The notes: generated by a model from the letters alone, not told the origin. Shown: positions 1-6,499, numbered from the stretch's first letter. The stretch is 18,772 nt of DNA from an uncultured Oscillospiraceae bacterium (GCA_934572365.1 CAKTKX010000010.1:1-18772), one strand, 5' to 3'. Numbers and translations are program-made.

Positions 1-105
1 AAGAGCGAGCGCGTCCTTGGCTGGAAGGCGGAAAAGAATCTGGAAGACATGTGCCGGGACTCCTGGAACTGGCAGTCCAAGAACCCCATGGGGTACGGGG
101 AATAA
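1..105 (+). CDS. galE: UDP-glucose 4-epimerase, C-terminal fragment (partial at 5' end)
   Basis: The window opens inside a reading frame that starts at base 1 and ends in TAA at 103-105, giving 34 residues. The tail contains [20 protein letters not shown] followed by [12 protein letters not shown]. This is the characteristic C-terminus of bacterial GalE, where the LGWKAE and W-W-Q-x-NP-x-GY residues are strongly conserved. GalE interconverts UDP-glucose and UDP-galactose in the cytoplasm (Leloir pathway and supply of surface-sugar precursors). The NAD-binding Rossmann domain and the catalytic Ser/Tyr/Lys lie outside the window and cannot be checked. An intrinsic terminator follows within ten bases, so galE is the last gene of its transcript. 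Confidence 0.85.
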   Translation, partial: KSERVLGWKAEKNLEDMCRDSWNWQSKNPMGYGE

Positions 106-113
106 GAAACCGC

Positions 114-153
114 AAACACATCGGGCATCCGTTTGGATGGCCGATGTGTTTTT
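114..153 (+). terminator. Intrinsic terminator after galE, between convergent genes
   Basis: Arms AAACACATCGG (114-124) and CCGATGTGTTT (141-151) pair. A G-G mismatch separates them from an inner stem CATCC/GGATG with a GTTT loop. The plus strand continues as TTTTT (149-153). It lies nine bases past the galE stop and nine bases from the stop of the convergent permease gene. It could partly serve the minus strand too, but the U-tract there is poor. Confidence 0.85.
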
Positions 154-161
154 GTATAGCG

Positions 162-776
162 TCAGATTTCCCGCTTTTCATATAACCGGATGGAGAGCAG
201 CCAGGAGGCGGCGAAAATGACCGTTGCCAGAATCGGCAGCAGCCCAATGGGGAGGGACAGACCGGACAAATCCGGCGTGTCCAGAATGGCGGCGAGACCG
301 CAGAAAATGCCAATGACGCCGATGAAAACAATGCGTCCCTTCTGCGCGCCGAATTTGAAGATCGGCGGCATAACCAGCGCGGAGGACAGCAGGGAGATCG
401 TGGCCAGCACTGCCAGCTGGTCGGTTAAATCTGCGGGGCAGAATGCGCCGTTCCGGCAGAGCCGAATCACGGCGGCAATGGCGGACAGCAGGAAAATGGT
501 ACCGCCACAGATCAGACTCATGATGTACTTTCCGCAGACATATTGCTGCCGGGTCACCGGGAGCGTGTCGCAATAGGTGAGCCAGTGCTCCGCGTCGTCG
601 TAAGCCAGCAGACTCACCGGCAGGGTGCTGCTGAGAATGCAGGGATAGTAGATGAAAAAGGGCGACTGCCCGTCCGAAGAAAAGGCGGAAAAGATAATAA
701 ACGCCAACAAAAACAGGGGCATCAGCCGGCAGTAACTCCAAAGCAGGTAAAAATCCTTCCGAATCAAACCCTTCAT
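162..776 (-). CDS. ABC-2 type transporter permease (YtrA-linked operon)
   Basis: A 204-residue, very hydrophobic protein with about six predicted membrane segments. It begins MKGLIRKDFYLLWSY, the usual opening of the short ABC-2 permeases of Firmicutes (ABC2_membrane_5-like). Hydrophobic runs lie near residues 18-31, 42-60, 84-105, 120-140, 147-163 and 172-197. Basic residues at both ends suggest cytoplasmic termini. The ATG at 774-776 follows the stop of the ATPase gene by a single base and has AAAGGAGG upstream inside that gene, so the two are translationally coupled. It would form the membrane part of the exporter powered by the upstream ATPase. The substrate is unknown. Related GntR-ATPase-permease operons often respond to cell-wall-active compounds, but nothing here fixes that. 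Confidence 0.8.
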   Translation of the reverse strand: MKGLIRKDFYLLWSYCRLMPLFLLAFIIFSAFSSDGQSPFFIYYPCILSSTLPVSLLAYDDAEHWLTYCDTLPVTRQQYVCGKYIMSLICGGTIFLLSAIAAVIRLCRNGAFCPADLTDQLAVLATISLLSSALVMPPIFKFGAQKGRIVFIGVIGIFCGLAAILDTPDLSGLSLPIGLLPILATVIFAASWLLSIRLYEKREI

Positions 777-777
777 T

Positions 778-1620
778 TCAGTGTTCCTCCTTTGCCATGA
801 AAATGAACAGCTGCTCGATGTCCACCGGGCTGAACGGGGGATTTCCGGGGACGCCCGACCGCCTCACCAGAAGCTCGCAGCCGAGGGGTGACACCCGCTT
901 GCCGACGATGGCGGAAGCGGGAATGGCCGCCGCGTCCCGGGCGGAGCAGTGGAGAACTCCGTATTCCTCCTTCAGCCGGTCTTTTTCCTCGCAGAGAATC
1001 AGCTCGCCTTTATGAAGGAAGGCAATGTAGTCGCAGATTTTTTCCAGGTCGCTGACGATGTGGGAGGAGATCAGAATGGCGTGGTTCTCGTCTCGGGTGA
1101 ATTCGTTGAAAATGTCCATGACCTCGTCCCGGACGACCGGGTCAAGGCCGCTGGTGGCTTCGTCCAGAATCAGAAGCCTTGGGTGGTGGGACAGGGCGAC
1201 GGCAATGCCCAGCTTCATTTTCATGCCCCGGGAAAAATCCTTGAATTTCTTGTCCGCGGGGACGGCCAGCCGGGTCAGATAGTCGGCAAAAACCGCATCG
1301 TCCCAGCTGCGGTAAATGCCCCCCATGATCTTGCCCACCTGGCGGGAGGTGAGACAGGCGGAGATGCCCACTTCGTCCAGCACCACGCCGATCTCTTCCT
1401 TGGACAGGCACAGGTTTTCCCGGTTGTCCCGGCCTAAAATGGTGACGGTGCCGCCATCACGGGAAATGGTGTTGAGAATGAGCTTAATGGTGGTGCTTTT
1501 TCCCGCGCCGTTTTCCCCCACAAGCCCCATAATGCAGCCCCAGGGCAGGGTCAGGTTCAGATGATCCAGGGAAAAACCGGCGTAGTGCTTGGTTAGATCC
1601 CGTATTTCCAATGCGTTCAT
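778..1620 (-). CDS. ABC transporter ATP-binding protein (YtrB/BcrA-like)
   Basis: A 280-residue single nucleotide-binding domain. Walker A is GENGAGKS (35-42), the signature region is FSRGMKMKLG (129-138), Walker B is LLILDEA (149-155) followed by TSGLDP, and the switch histidine is H187 (SSH). The Q-loop position reads GVVLDEVG and lacks the usual glutamine, as in some exporter ATPases of this group. The start chosen is ATG at 1618-1620, because GGAGG sits seven bases upstream. A TTG two codons earlier overlaps the regulator's stop and has no well-placed ribosome site. The domain order and the GntR-ATPase-permease context suggest a drug or peptide exporter. The last 60 or so residues are family-variable. 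Substrate unknown. Confidence 0.88.
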   Translation of the reverse strand: MNALEIRDLTKHYAGFSLDHLNLTLPWGCIMGLVGENGAGKSTTIKLILNTISRDGGTVTILGRDNRENLCLSKEEIGVVLDEVGISACLTSRQVGKIMGGIYRSWDDAVFADYLTRLAVPADKKFKDFSRGMKMKLGIAVALSHHPRLLILDEATSGLDPVVRDEVMDIFNEFTRDENHAILISSHIVSDLEKICDYIAFLHKGELILCEEKDRLKEEYGVLHCSARDAAAIPASAIVGKRVSPLGCELLVRRSGVPGNPPFSPVDIEQLFIFMAKEEH

Positions 1621-1622
1621 GT

Positions 1623-1994
1623 TCAATCCTCCATGGCGAATTTGACCATATCCAGAATTTCCTGTTCGCTCAGGCCGACGGACTGGGAAAGGCGGACGAT
1701 CTGGTCAATGTGGTTTTCGATGGTTTTTAGGGTTTCCTCCCGGAGCAGCTCTACGTTTTTGGGAGCCACGAAGCAGCCCTTGGCGGCGATGGTGTAGATG
1801 AAGCCCTCTTTTTCCAGTTCGTCGTAGGCGCGCTTGGTGGTGATGACGCTGATGCGCAGATCTTTGGCGAGATTGCGGATGGAGGGCAGGGCTTCATGCT
1901 CCTGAAGCTCGCCGCTGATGATCTGGGCCTTGATCTGGGAGTAGATCTGGTCGTAAATGGGAAGGCCGCCTTTATTGTCGATCAATACGGTCAC
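1623..1994 (-). CDS. GntR-family transcriptional regulator, YtrA subfamily
   Basis: A 123-residue regulator with an N-terminal winged helix-turn-helix (about residues 10-75). It includes PIYDQIYSQIKAQIISGEL, LPSIRNLAKDL as the HTH, and TTKRAYDELEKEGFIYTIAA leading to the wing. The C-terminal extension is only about 45 residues and helical, the hallmark of the YtrA subfamily, which lacks the large effector domain of FadR or HutC types. The start is GTG at 1992-1994, six bases after GAGGTG; the overlapping ATG is out of frame. It is the first gene of a three-gene operon with an ABC exporter. The symmetric operator over its own promoter argues for autorepression of the whole operon. The inducing signal is not visible from sequence. 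Confidence 0.88.
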   Translation of the reverse strand: MTVLIDNKGGLPIYDQIYSQIKAQIISGELQEHEALPSIRNLAKDLRISVITTKRAYDELEKEGFIYTIAAKGCFVAPKNVELLREETLKTIENHIDQIVRLSQSVGLSEQEILDMVKFAMED

Positions 1995-2010
1995 ATTGGC
2001 ACCTCATTTC

Positions 2011-2049
2011 TGTTACAACTGTATATGTGCAGTATATACAGATATAACA
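2011..2049. promoter_or_regulatory. Symmetric operator, probable GntR/YtrA binding site
   Basis: Nested inverted repeat: TGTTA (2011-2015), three bases, CTGTATAT (2019-2026), seven-base centre, ATATACAG (2034-2041), three bases, TAACA (2045-2049). Both arm pairs are perfect and equally spaced. It covers the -10 box of the regulator's promoter, so occupancy should block transcription. Assignment to the adjacent GntR protein is inferred from position. Confidence 0.7.
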
Positions 2050-2059
2050 GATTTGTCAA
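2031..2059 (-). promoter_or_regulatory. Sigma-A-type promoter of the gntR-ABC operon
   Basis: On the minus strand TTGACA (2059-2054) is separated by 17 bases from TATACT (2036-2031), a near-consensus housekeeping promoter. The start codon at 1994 lies roughly 30 bases past the expected transcription start. The operator arms flank and overlap the -10 element. Confidence 0.85.
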
Positions 2060-2069
2060 GTATCCACGT

Positions 2070-2103
2070 AAAAAAATATCCCAGCCTTTCCGGCTGGGAT
2101 ATT
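2070..2103 (-). terminator. Intrinsic terminator of the amino-acid ABC operon
   Basis: A perfect 12-bp stem, AATATCCCAGCC (2075-2086) with GGCTGGGATATT (2092-2103), and a five-base loop. Read on the minus strand it is followed by seven consecutive U. It sits 13 bases after the ATPase stop and just upstream of the gntR promoter, so it insulates the two operons. Confidence 0.93.
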
Positions 2104-2116
2104 CGCATAGTTGAAA

Positions 2117-2839
2117 TTACAGAACCTTGGACAGGAAATCCTGCAAGCGGGGATTCTGGGGATTGCCGAAAAGCTGGGCAGGGGAGCCTTGCTCCAGGAC
2201 TTTTCCGTCGTCCATGAACAGCACCCGGTTGCCCACCTCCCGGGCAAAGCCCATTTCGTGGGTGACGACCACCATGGTCATGCCGCTTTCCGCCAGCTCC
2301 TTCATAACGGCCAGGACTTCGCCCACCATTTCCGGGTCAAGAGCGGAGGTGGGTTCGTCGAAGAGCATGACCTTGGGATTCATGGCCAGCGCACGGACGA
2401 TGGCGATCCGCTGCTTCTGGCCGCCGGAGAGCTGATTGGGGTAGGCGTCCGCCTTTTCTTCTAGGCTGACCCGGCGCAGGAGCTGGGTGGCCTTGTCGTC
2501 CGCCTCCGCCTGGGTCATCAGGCCGGTGCGCACGGGGGCGAGGGTGATATTCTTGCGGATGGTCATGTTGGGGAAAAGGTTGAAGTGCTGGAACACCATG
2601 CCCATTTTCCGGCGAACCAGGTCGATATTGGTCTTGGGGTCGGTGATGACCTCCCCGTCAAAGGTGATGGTGCCGGAGGTGGGTTCTTCCAGCAGGTTCA
2701 GACTGCGCAGGAACGTGGACTTGCCGGAGCCGGAGGGGCCGATGATGACCATTTTATCCCCGGGGTAGATGTGTTCGGAGATGTCCTTGAGAACCAGATG
2801 GTCGCCGAAGGATTTGCTCAGATGCTTAACGTCGATCAC
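2117..2839 (-). CDS. glnQ: Polar amino-acid ABC transporter, ATP-binding protein (GlnQ/ArtP type)
   Basis: A 240-residue ATPase of the PAAT importer family, at the family's usual length. Walker A is GPSGSGKS (34-41), Q-loop glutamine Q84 ([10 protein letters not shown]), signature LSGGQKQR (137-144), Walker B VMLFDEP (157-163) with SALDPE, and switch histidine H194 in [11 protein letters not shown]. The segments [10 protein letters not shown] and [10 protein letters not shown] are typical of GlnQ, HisP and ArtP proteins. The start is GTG at 2837-2839 with AAAGGAGG ten bases upstream. It overlaps the permease reading frame by 14 bases, indicating translational coupling. It powers the permease encoded just upstream. 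The symbol reflects the family; glutamine specificity is not shown. Confidence 0.9.
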   Translation of the reverse strand: MIDVKHLSKSFGDHLVLKDISEHIYPGDKMVIIGPSGSGKSTFLRSLNLLEEPTSGTITFDGEVITDPKTNIDLVRRKMGMVFQHFNLFPNMTIRKNITLAPVRTGLMTQAEADDKATQLLRRVSLEEKADAYPNQLSGGQKQRIAIVRALAMNPKVMLFDEPTSALDPEMVGEVLAVMKELAESGMTMVVVTHEMGFAREVGNRVLFMDDGKVLEQGSPAQLFGNPQNPRLQDFLSKVL

Positions 2840-3587
2840 TTTGACGCAGCCTCCTTTCCAGTAAACTTTGCAGCCAGCTGAATACCATGACCAGCACCAG
2901 ATAGATGCAGGCGATGCCGATGAGGGGGAACATCTGCTCGTAGGTTCGGCCGTAGATGGCCTGGGCGGCGTAGACCATTTCCTTGCCGCCGATGACGGTG
3001 ATCAGGGAGGTGTCCTTCAGCAGCATGATGAACTCGTTGCCGAGAGCCGGTAAAATGGCCTTGAAGGCCTGGGGAATGACGATCAGACGCATGGTGTCGA
3101 TGTAGCCGAGGCCAAGGCTCCGCCCGGCTTCGGACTGGCCGGGGTCAAGGGACATAAGGCCGCCCCGGATGATCTCGGAGACGTAAGCGCCGGAGTTGAT
3201 GCCCAGGGTCAGGGCGCCCACCATGGTATAGTTCCGGGAGAAGGAGAAGATAACGAAGCCCATGATCAGCAGCTGCACCATCATGGGCGTGCCGCGGATG
3301 ACGGTGACGTATACCTTGCAGATGCCGTTGAACAGACCGAGAATGGGATTTCTGTGCCCCGTCCGCTGCTGGTCGTGGGCGGTTCGGATCACGGCCACCA
3401 GAATGCCGAGAATAATGCCCAGGGTCAGCGCCAAGGCGGTGACCAGCAGGGTGGTGCCGACGCCGTTTAGGTACTGCTTCCACCGGTTGCCGTCAATAAA
3501 TGCCTGGTAGAATTTGACGTAGAATTCCTGCCAGAAGGATGCGGTGCCGTCCCGCATCAGGGGTTTCCAAAGTTCGTAAAGTTCCAC
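2826..3587 (-). CDS. Polar amino-acid ABC transporter permease (HisM/GlnP type)
   Basis: A 253-residue inner-membrane permease. Hydrophobic segments cluster near residues 43-66, 95-115, 122-140, 185-205 and 222-243. Diagnostic motifs are [11 protein letters not shown] at about 97-107 and the EAA loop [20 protein letters not shown] followed by [14 protein letters not shown], which couples to the ATPase. The start is GTG at 3585-3587 with AGAAGGTG five bases upstream; no ATG is better placed. The N-terminus is about 40 residues longer than the shortest family members. It presumably homodimerises, since no second permease gene is present. It lies second in the operon, 129 bases after the binding-protein gene with a strong hairpin between them, and overlaps the ATPase gene. 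Confidence 0.9.
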   Translation of the reverse strand: MELYELWKPLMRDGTASFWQEFYVKFYQAFIDGNRWKQYLNGVGTTLLVTALALTLGIILGILVAVIRTAHDQQRTGHRNPILGLFNGICKVYVTVIRGTPMMVQLLIMGFVIFSFSRNYTMVGALTLGINSGAYVSEIIRGGLMSLDPGQSEAGRSLGLGYIDTMRLIVIPQAFKAILPALGNEFIMLLKDTSLITVIGGKEMVYAAQAIYGRTYEQMFPLIGIACIYLVLVMVFSWLQSLLERRLRQSDRR

Positions 3588-3675
3588 AGCTTCACCTTCT
3601 CATTAAAATGTGTGCTATACGCAGAAAATCGGCCTCCCCCCGGGAAGGACGGTTTTCCGAATACAACGAAACGTC

Positions 3676-3703
3676 GCCAAGGGCGGCCTGAGCCGCCCTT
3701 GGC
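3676..3703 (-). other. Intercistronic hairpin between binding-protein and permease genes
   Basis: GCCAAGGGCGGC (3676-3687) and GCCGCCCTTGGC (3692-3703) form a perfect 12-bp G+C-rich stem with a four-base loop, 14 bases past the binding-protein stop on the minus strand. No U-run follows in the direction of transcription. It is more likely an mRNA-stabilising or partial-attenuation element that raises binding-protein output over the membrane genes than a full terminator. Confidence 0.7.
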
Positions 3704-3716
3704 TAAGCAGGTTACA

Positions 3717-4565
3717 TTATTCGGCGGTGATGTACTTGTCAACGATGGACTGAATGGTGCCGTCGGCGGTCAGCTCGGCCAGCGCCTGATTGATGGCGTC
3801 CAGCAGGGCGGTGTTGTCCTTGTTCACGCCGATGGCGTAGTTCTCGGTGACGTACTCGGTGTCCAGAATGGTCAGACCGGCGTTGGCTGCCACAAAGGCT
3901 TCGGCGGGAGCGGAGTCGATGACCACGCAGTCGACCTGACCGTTCAGCAAAGCCTGCACGGCGGAAGCGCCGTTGTCATAGGCGGTGACATGATCGTCGC
4001 CGTAATCGTCGGTGGTGTAGATGTTGCCGGTGGTGCCGCGCTGGGTGCCGATCATCTTCTCGCCCAGGTTGTCCAGGGTCACGTCGGAGCCTTCCTTGAC
4101 GATGACCACCTGCACGCCGGTGGCGTAGCTGTCGGAGAAGTTCATGACCAGCTGCCGATCCTCGGTGACGGTGACACCGGCCATAACGATGTCGGACTTG
4201 TTCTGCTGCACAGCCAGCAGAGCGGCGTCAAAGTCCATGTCGTCCACTTCCAGGGTCAGACCCAGCTTCTCGGCGATGGCGCCGGCGACCTCAACGTCAA
4301 TGCCCTCGAAGCTGCCGTCGTCGGCAACCATCTCATAGGGAGGGAAGGCGGCGTTGGTGGACATGATCAGCTTGCCGGACTCGATGGTCTTCAGTTCGGA
4401 AGCGGCGGTCTCGGCGGTCGTTGCTTCGGCGGTAGCGGCCTCGGTGGTGACGGCGGGAGCCTCAGTGGCGGCGGTGGTGGTCTTGGTGGTGTTGCTGCTG
4501 CCGCAGCCGGCGAACATGGCCATAACCATCAGAACGGTCAGCGCAAGTGCGAATACCTTTTTCAT
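3717..4565 (-). CDS. Amino-acid ABC transporter substrate-binding lipoprotein
   Basis: A 282-residue family-3 solute-binding protein. Residues 1-20 form a lipoprotein signal peptide (MKK, hydrophobic core, lipobox FAGC with Cys21). A flexible Thr/Ala/Glu-rich linker runs to about residue 57. The binding domain opens LKTIESGKLIMSTNAAFPPY. It contains FEGIDVEVAGAIAEKLGL, AGVTVTEDR and IGTQRGTTG, the usual ligand-contacting segments (conserved Asp after EGI, Arg in TEDR, Arg-Gly-Thr). The end LTADGTIQSIVDKYI is typical. It captures a polar amino acid outside the membrane and delivers it to the permease. The ATG start has AAAGGAG upstream. Its own strong promoter and a half-site-rich region lie upstream. 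Exact substrate cannot be read, though arginine is a candidate from the promoter motifs. Confidence 0.92.
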   Translation of the reverse strand: MKKVFALALTVLMVMAMFAGCGSSNTTKTTTAATEAPAVTTEAATAEATTAETAASELKTIESGKLIMSTNAAFPPYEMVADDGSFEGIDVEVAGAIAEKLGLTLEVDDMDFDAALLAVQQNKSDIVMAGVTVTEDRQLVMNFSDSYATGVQVVIVKEGSDVTLDNLGEKMIGTQRGTTGNIYTTDDYGDDHVTAYDNGASAVQALLNGQVDCVVIDSAPAEAFVAANAGLTILDTEYVTENYAIGVNKDNTALLDAINQALAELTADGTIQSIVDKYITAE

Positions 4566-4591
4566 AATTTTACTCTCCTTTTCATTTTCGG

Positions 4592-4609
4592 CCTCCCGAA
4601 GGGGGGAGG
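4592..4609 (-). other. Small hairpin at the 5' end of the binding-protein transcript
   Basis: CCTCCC (4592-4597) and GGGAGG (4604-4609) pair across a six-base loop. This lies a few bases after the predicted transcription start (about 4617) and about 15 bases before the ribosome site on the minus strand. Such 5' hairpins commonly protect mRNA; a regulatory role is possible but unsupported. Confidence 0.4.
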
Positions 4610-4623
4610 GAATTTATGCCTGC

Positions 4624-4652
4624 ATTATAGCGCGTATGTTATTCATCGTCAA
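4624..4652 (-). promoter_or_regulatory. Promoter of the amino-acid ABC operon
   Basis: On the minus strand TTGACG (4652-4647) is 17 bases from a perfect TATAAT (4629-4624). Transcription should start near 4617, about 50 bases before the ATG. An ATTCA half-site (4641-4645) lies in the spacer and a TGAAT half-site (4658-4662) just upstream of the -35 box. Confidence 0.88.
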
Positions 4653-4805
4653 TTGGGTGAATATACAACAATGAAAGAAAAATCAGGCTGCGTGTAATGA
4701 AAATACCACAAAAAAGCGCAAATTCAATATGTATATGTGAATATTCAAATGTTTCATCCTGAATTTTTACAGTGAGGGAATGCATATTATTCATTTTGAG
4801 TGAAT
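4641..4805. promoter_or_regulatory. Cluster of ATTCA/TGAAT half-sites in a divergent promoter region
   Basis: The pentamers ATTCA and TGAAT alternate four times as inverted pairs: 4641-4645/4658-4662, 4722-4726/4738-4742, 4743-4747/4760-4764 and 4789-4793/4801-4805. The spacers are 12, 11, 12 and 7 bases. The middle copies abut to give TGAATATTCA (4738-4747). The stretch is AT-rich between two G+C-rich genes and lies between divergent promoters. TGAAT/ATTCA is the half-site of ArgR/AhrC ARG boxes, but the spacing is not the standard four bases, so the binding protein is uncertain. Confidence 0.5.
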
Positions 4806-4838
4806 ATGCAGCCATGCAAAGCCACCGGGGCGGAAATC

Positions 4839-4867
4839 TTGACGTGCTTATCGGCATCTGGTATAAT
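4839..4867 (+). promoter_or_regulatory. Promoter of the acyltransferase gene
   Basis: TTGACG (4839-4844), 17-base spacer, TATAAT (4862-4867). The hexamers and spacing are identical to those of the divergent amino-acid operon promoter. The predicted start near 4874 leaves a leader of only about 25 bases before the ATG at 4900. Confidence 0.88.
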
Positions 4868-4899
4868 TTACGTAAATGCTGCAATCAGGAGGATGCCCT

Positions 4900-6189
4900 A
4901 TGAAAACCACCGTCAGAGAACTGGACTACGATAAAGTCATGGCGCTGCCCCAGTATCCCCATCTGCATCCCGTTAAGCCCGGCATCTTCTGGCGTACCCT
5001 CATCCGGGGACTCTCCGCCCTGGGGCTGGCCGGAACCCAGTTCCATTACACCAGCGAGGGCATGGAGAAGGTGGGCAGGAACGAGCCCTGCCTGATCCTC
5101 ATGAACCACTCCTGCTTCCTGGATTTGCAGATCGCAAGCACCATCCTGTACCCCAGACCCTACAATATTATTTGCACCTCCGACGGCTTCGTGGGTCTGG
5201 GCGGCCTGATGGCCTGGGCGATGCGCACCATCGGCTGCGTACCCACCCGGAAATTCGTCACCGACCTGACGCTGGTGCAGGATATGGTCTACTGCCTGAA
5301 AGACCTGAAAAGCAGCGTTCTCATGTACCCGGAGGCCAGCTATTCCTTCGACGGCACCTGCACGGCGCTGCCCCGGAAAATGGGCGTGCTGCTGAAAAAG
5401 CTGGATGTCCCGGTGGTGATGATCGAGACCTTCGGCGCGTTCAGCCGCAACCCGCTGTACAACGAATTGCAGGTGCGCAAAAGCGTCCCCGTTTCGGCGA
5501 AGGTGCGGTTGCTCTACAGCCGGGAGGACTTGAAGGAAAAGTCCGTCAAGGAGCTGTCCGACGGGCTGGACGAAGCCTTCTCTTTTGACCAGTTCCGCTG
5601 GCAGAAGGAAAACGGCATCAAAATCACCGACGGCTTCCGGGCGGACGGCTTGGAGCGCATCCTATATAAATGTCCCCGCTGCGGCGCAGAGGGGGAGCTG
5701 ACGGGCAAAGGCACCGGCCTGACCTGCCGCCATTGCGGCAAGCGTTGGGAACTGACCCCCATCGGCGATCTGGCGGCGTCGGAGGGGGAGACGGAGTTCG
5801 CCCACATCCCCGACTGGTATCGCTGGGAGCGGGAACAGGTGCGCCGGGAGCTTGAGGACGGAACCTACAGGCTGGACATCGACGTGGACATCGCCATGAT
5901 GGTGGATTTCAAGGCCATTTACAAAGTAGGGCAGGGGCGCCTGACCCACGACCGGGAGGGCTTCACCCTCACGGGCTGCGGCGGCCGTCTCCGCTACACC
6001 CAGAAGCCCACGGCCTCCTACGGCCTGTACGCCGACTACTACTGGTACGAGATCGCGGACACCATCTGCATCGGCGACAACCGGTGCCTGTATTACTGCT
6101 TCCCCAAGAAGGGCTGCCCGGTGGCGAAGACCCGCCTGGCGGCGGAGGAACTGTACAAGCTGTGCAAAGCCGGAGTATTGGCAAAATGA
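4900..6189 (+). CDS. PlsC-like lysophospholipid acyltransferase with C-terminal zinc ribbon
   Basis: A 429-residue protein. Residues 60-230 carry the PlsC/AGPAT-type acyltransferase fold: NHSCFLD (69-75) is the catalytic HX4D box (His70, Asp75), and MYPEASYSFDG (142-152) replaces the usual FPEG-T-R-S glycerophosphate-binding motif, keeping Pro-Glu. Residues 258-282 form a four-cysteine zinc ribbon, CPRCG and CRHCG (Cys258, 261, 276, 279). The final 130 residues are unrecognised and rich in aromatic and acidic positions (ADYYWYEIAD). It probably acylates a glycerolipid-type acceptor at the cytoplasmic membrane face, but substrate and acyl donor are unknown. The start at 4900 is chosen because AGGAGG (4887-4892) is seven bases upstream. 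An in-frame ATG at 4876 almost coincides with the predicted transcription start. It appears monocistronic. Confidence 0.8.
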   Translation: MKTTVRELDYDKVMALPQYPHLHPVKPGIFWRTLIRGLSALGLAGTQFHYTSEGMEKVGRNEPCLILMNHSCFLDLQIASTILYPRPYNIICTSDGFVGLGGLMAWAMRTIGCVPTRKFVTDLTLVQDMVYCLKDLKSSVLMYPEASYSFDGTCTALPRKMGVLLKKLDVPVVMIETFGAFSRNPLYNELQVRKSVPVSAKVRLLYSREDLKEKSVKELSDGLDEAFSFDQFRWQKENGIKITDGFRADGLERILYKCPRCGAEGELTGKGTGLTCRHCGKRWELTPIGDLAASEGETEFAHIPDWYRWEREQVRRELEDGTYRLDIDVDIAMMVDFKAIYKVGQGRLTHDREGFTLTGCGGRLRYTQKPTASYGLYADYYWYEIADTICIGDNRCLYYCFPKKGCPVAKTRLAAEELYKLCKAGVLAK

Positions 6190-6238
6190 CGGCGGGATAG
6201 GCGGGTTTCTTCGGTAAAAAATGGTGGTTTTGGCTGAA

Positions 6239-6252
6239 AAGGTCATGACCTT
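6239..6252. promoter_or_regulatory. Perfect 14-bp palindrome upstream of the ami promoter
   Basis: AAGGTCATGACCTT is exactly self-complementary and lies 93 bases upstream of the ami -35 box, in the 156-base gap after the acyltransferase gene. It could be an operator. The hairpin it would form in RNA has almost no loop, so a terminator is unlikely. No clear terminator of the acyltransferase transcript was found in 6190-6345. Confidence 0.35.
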
Positions 6253-6345
6253 GACCGGCTGAATTTGTTCGATTATGCCAAATGCACAAAACCGACCAAA
6301 CCGGTGGCAAATTGTTGTGAATTTTAATGAAATGTTAAAAAACAT

Positions 6346-6374
6346 TTGACATTCACACGCGGACAGTGCATAAT
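6346..6374 (+). promoter_or_regulatory. Promoter of the ami oligopeptide-transport operon
   Basis: TTGACA (6346-6351), 17 bases, CATAAT (6369-6374), preceded by an AT-rich stretch that could act as an UP element. Expected start is near 6381, giving a leader of about 155 bases before amiA. Confidence 0.8.
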
Positions 6375-6389
6375 AAAAGGGTGCAATCA

Positions 6390-6499
6390 GTCGGAATTCT
6401 ATAGTAAGACCGACGCATTGGCGGTACCGCCAATTTTCTTTTCCCATCCGGGAAAAGAATGTGTGCTGTAAGGCCATTGCCCTGCCGGACGGTGGGGCA
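6390..6499 (+). promoter_or_regulatory. Structured 5' leader of amiA, possible attenuator or cis-acting RNA
   Basis: Four successive hairpins lie between the promoter and the ribosome site. GTCGG/CCGAC spans 6390-6414. The 18-bp palindrome ATTGGCGGTACCGCCAAT (6417-6434) is followed at once by TTTTCTTTT, the form of an intrinsic terminator. TTCTTTTCCC/GGGAAAAGAA (6436-6445 with 6450-6459) has a four-base loop. TGCCC/GGGCA (6478-6482 with 6495-6499) has an inner CCG/CGG pairing. The U-tract of the second hairpin overlaps the 5' arm of the third, so the two could compete. No known riboswitch class was recognised. Confidence 0.5.

Noticed and set aside
1618..1626. TTG start for the ABC ATPase two codons upstream of the ATG
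   Set aside because: GGAGG is seven bases from the ATG at 1618-1620 and only one base from the TTG, so the ATG is preferred.
3612..4697. Plus-strand open frame of 361 codons opposite the amino-acid binding protein
   Set aside because: Gly/Val-rich antisense shadow of a clear lipoprotein gene; it also runs across the operon's promoter.
4781..4810. Interpretation of the repeats upstream of the amino-acid operon as canonical ARG boxes
   Set aside because: The half-site sequence fits but the internal spacing does not match the four-base spacer of ARG boxes, so only a half-site cluster is claimed.
4876..4899. In-frame ATG 24 bases upstream of the chosen acyltransferase start
   Set aside because: It lies at about the predicted transcription start with no room for a ribosome site; AGGAGG is correctly placed for the ATG at 4900.
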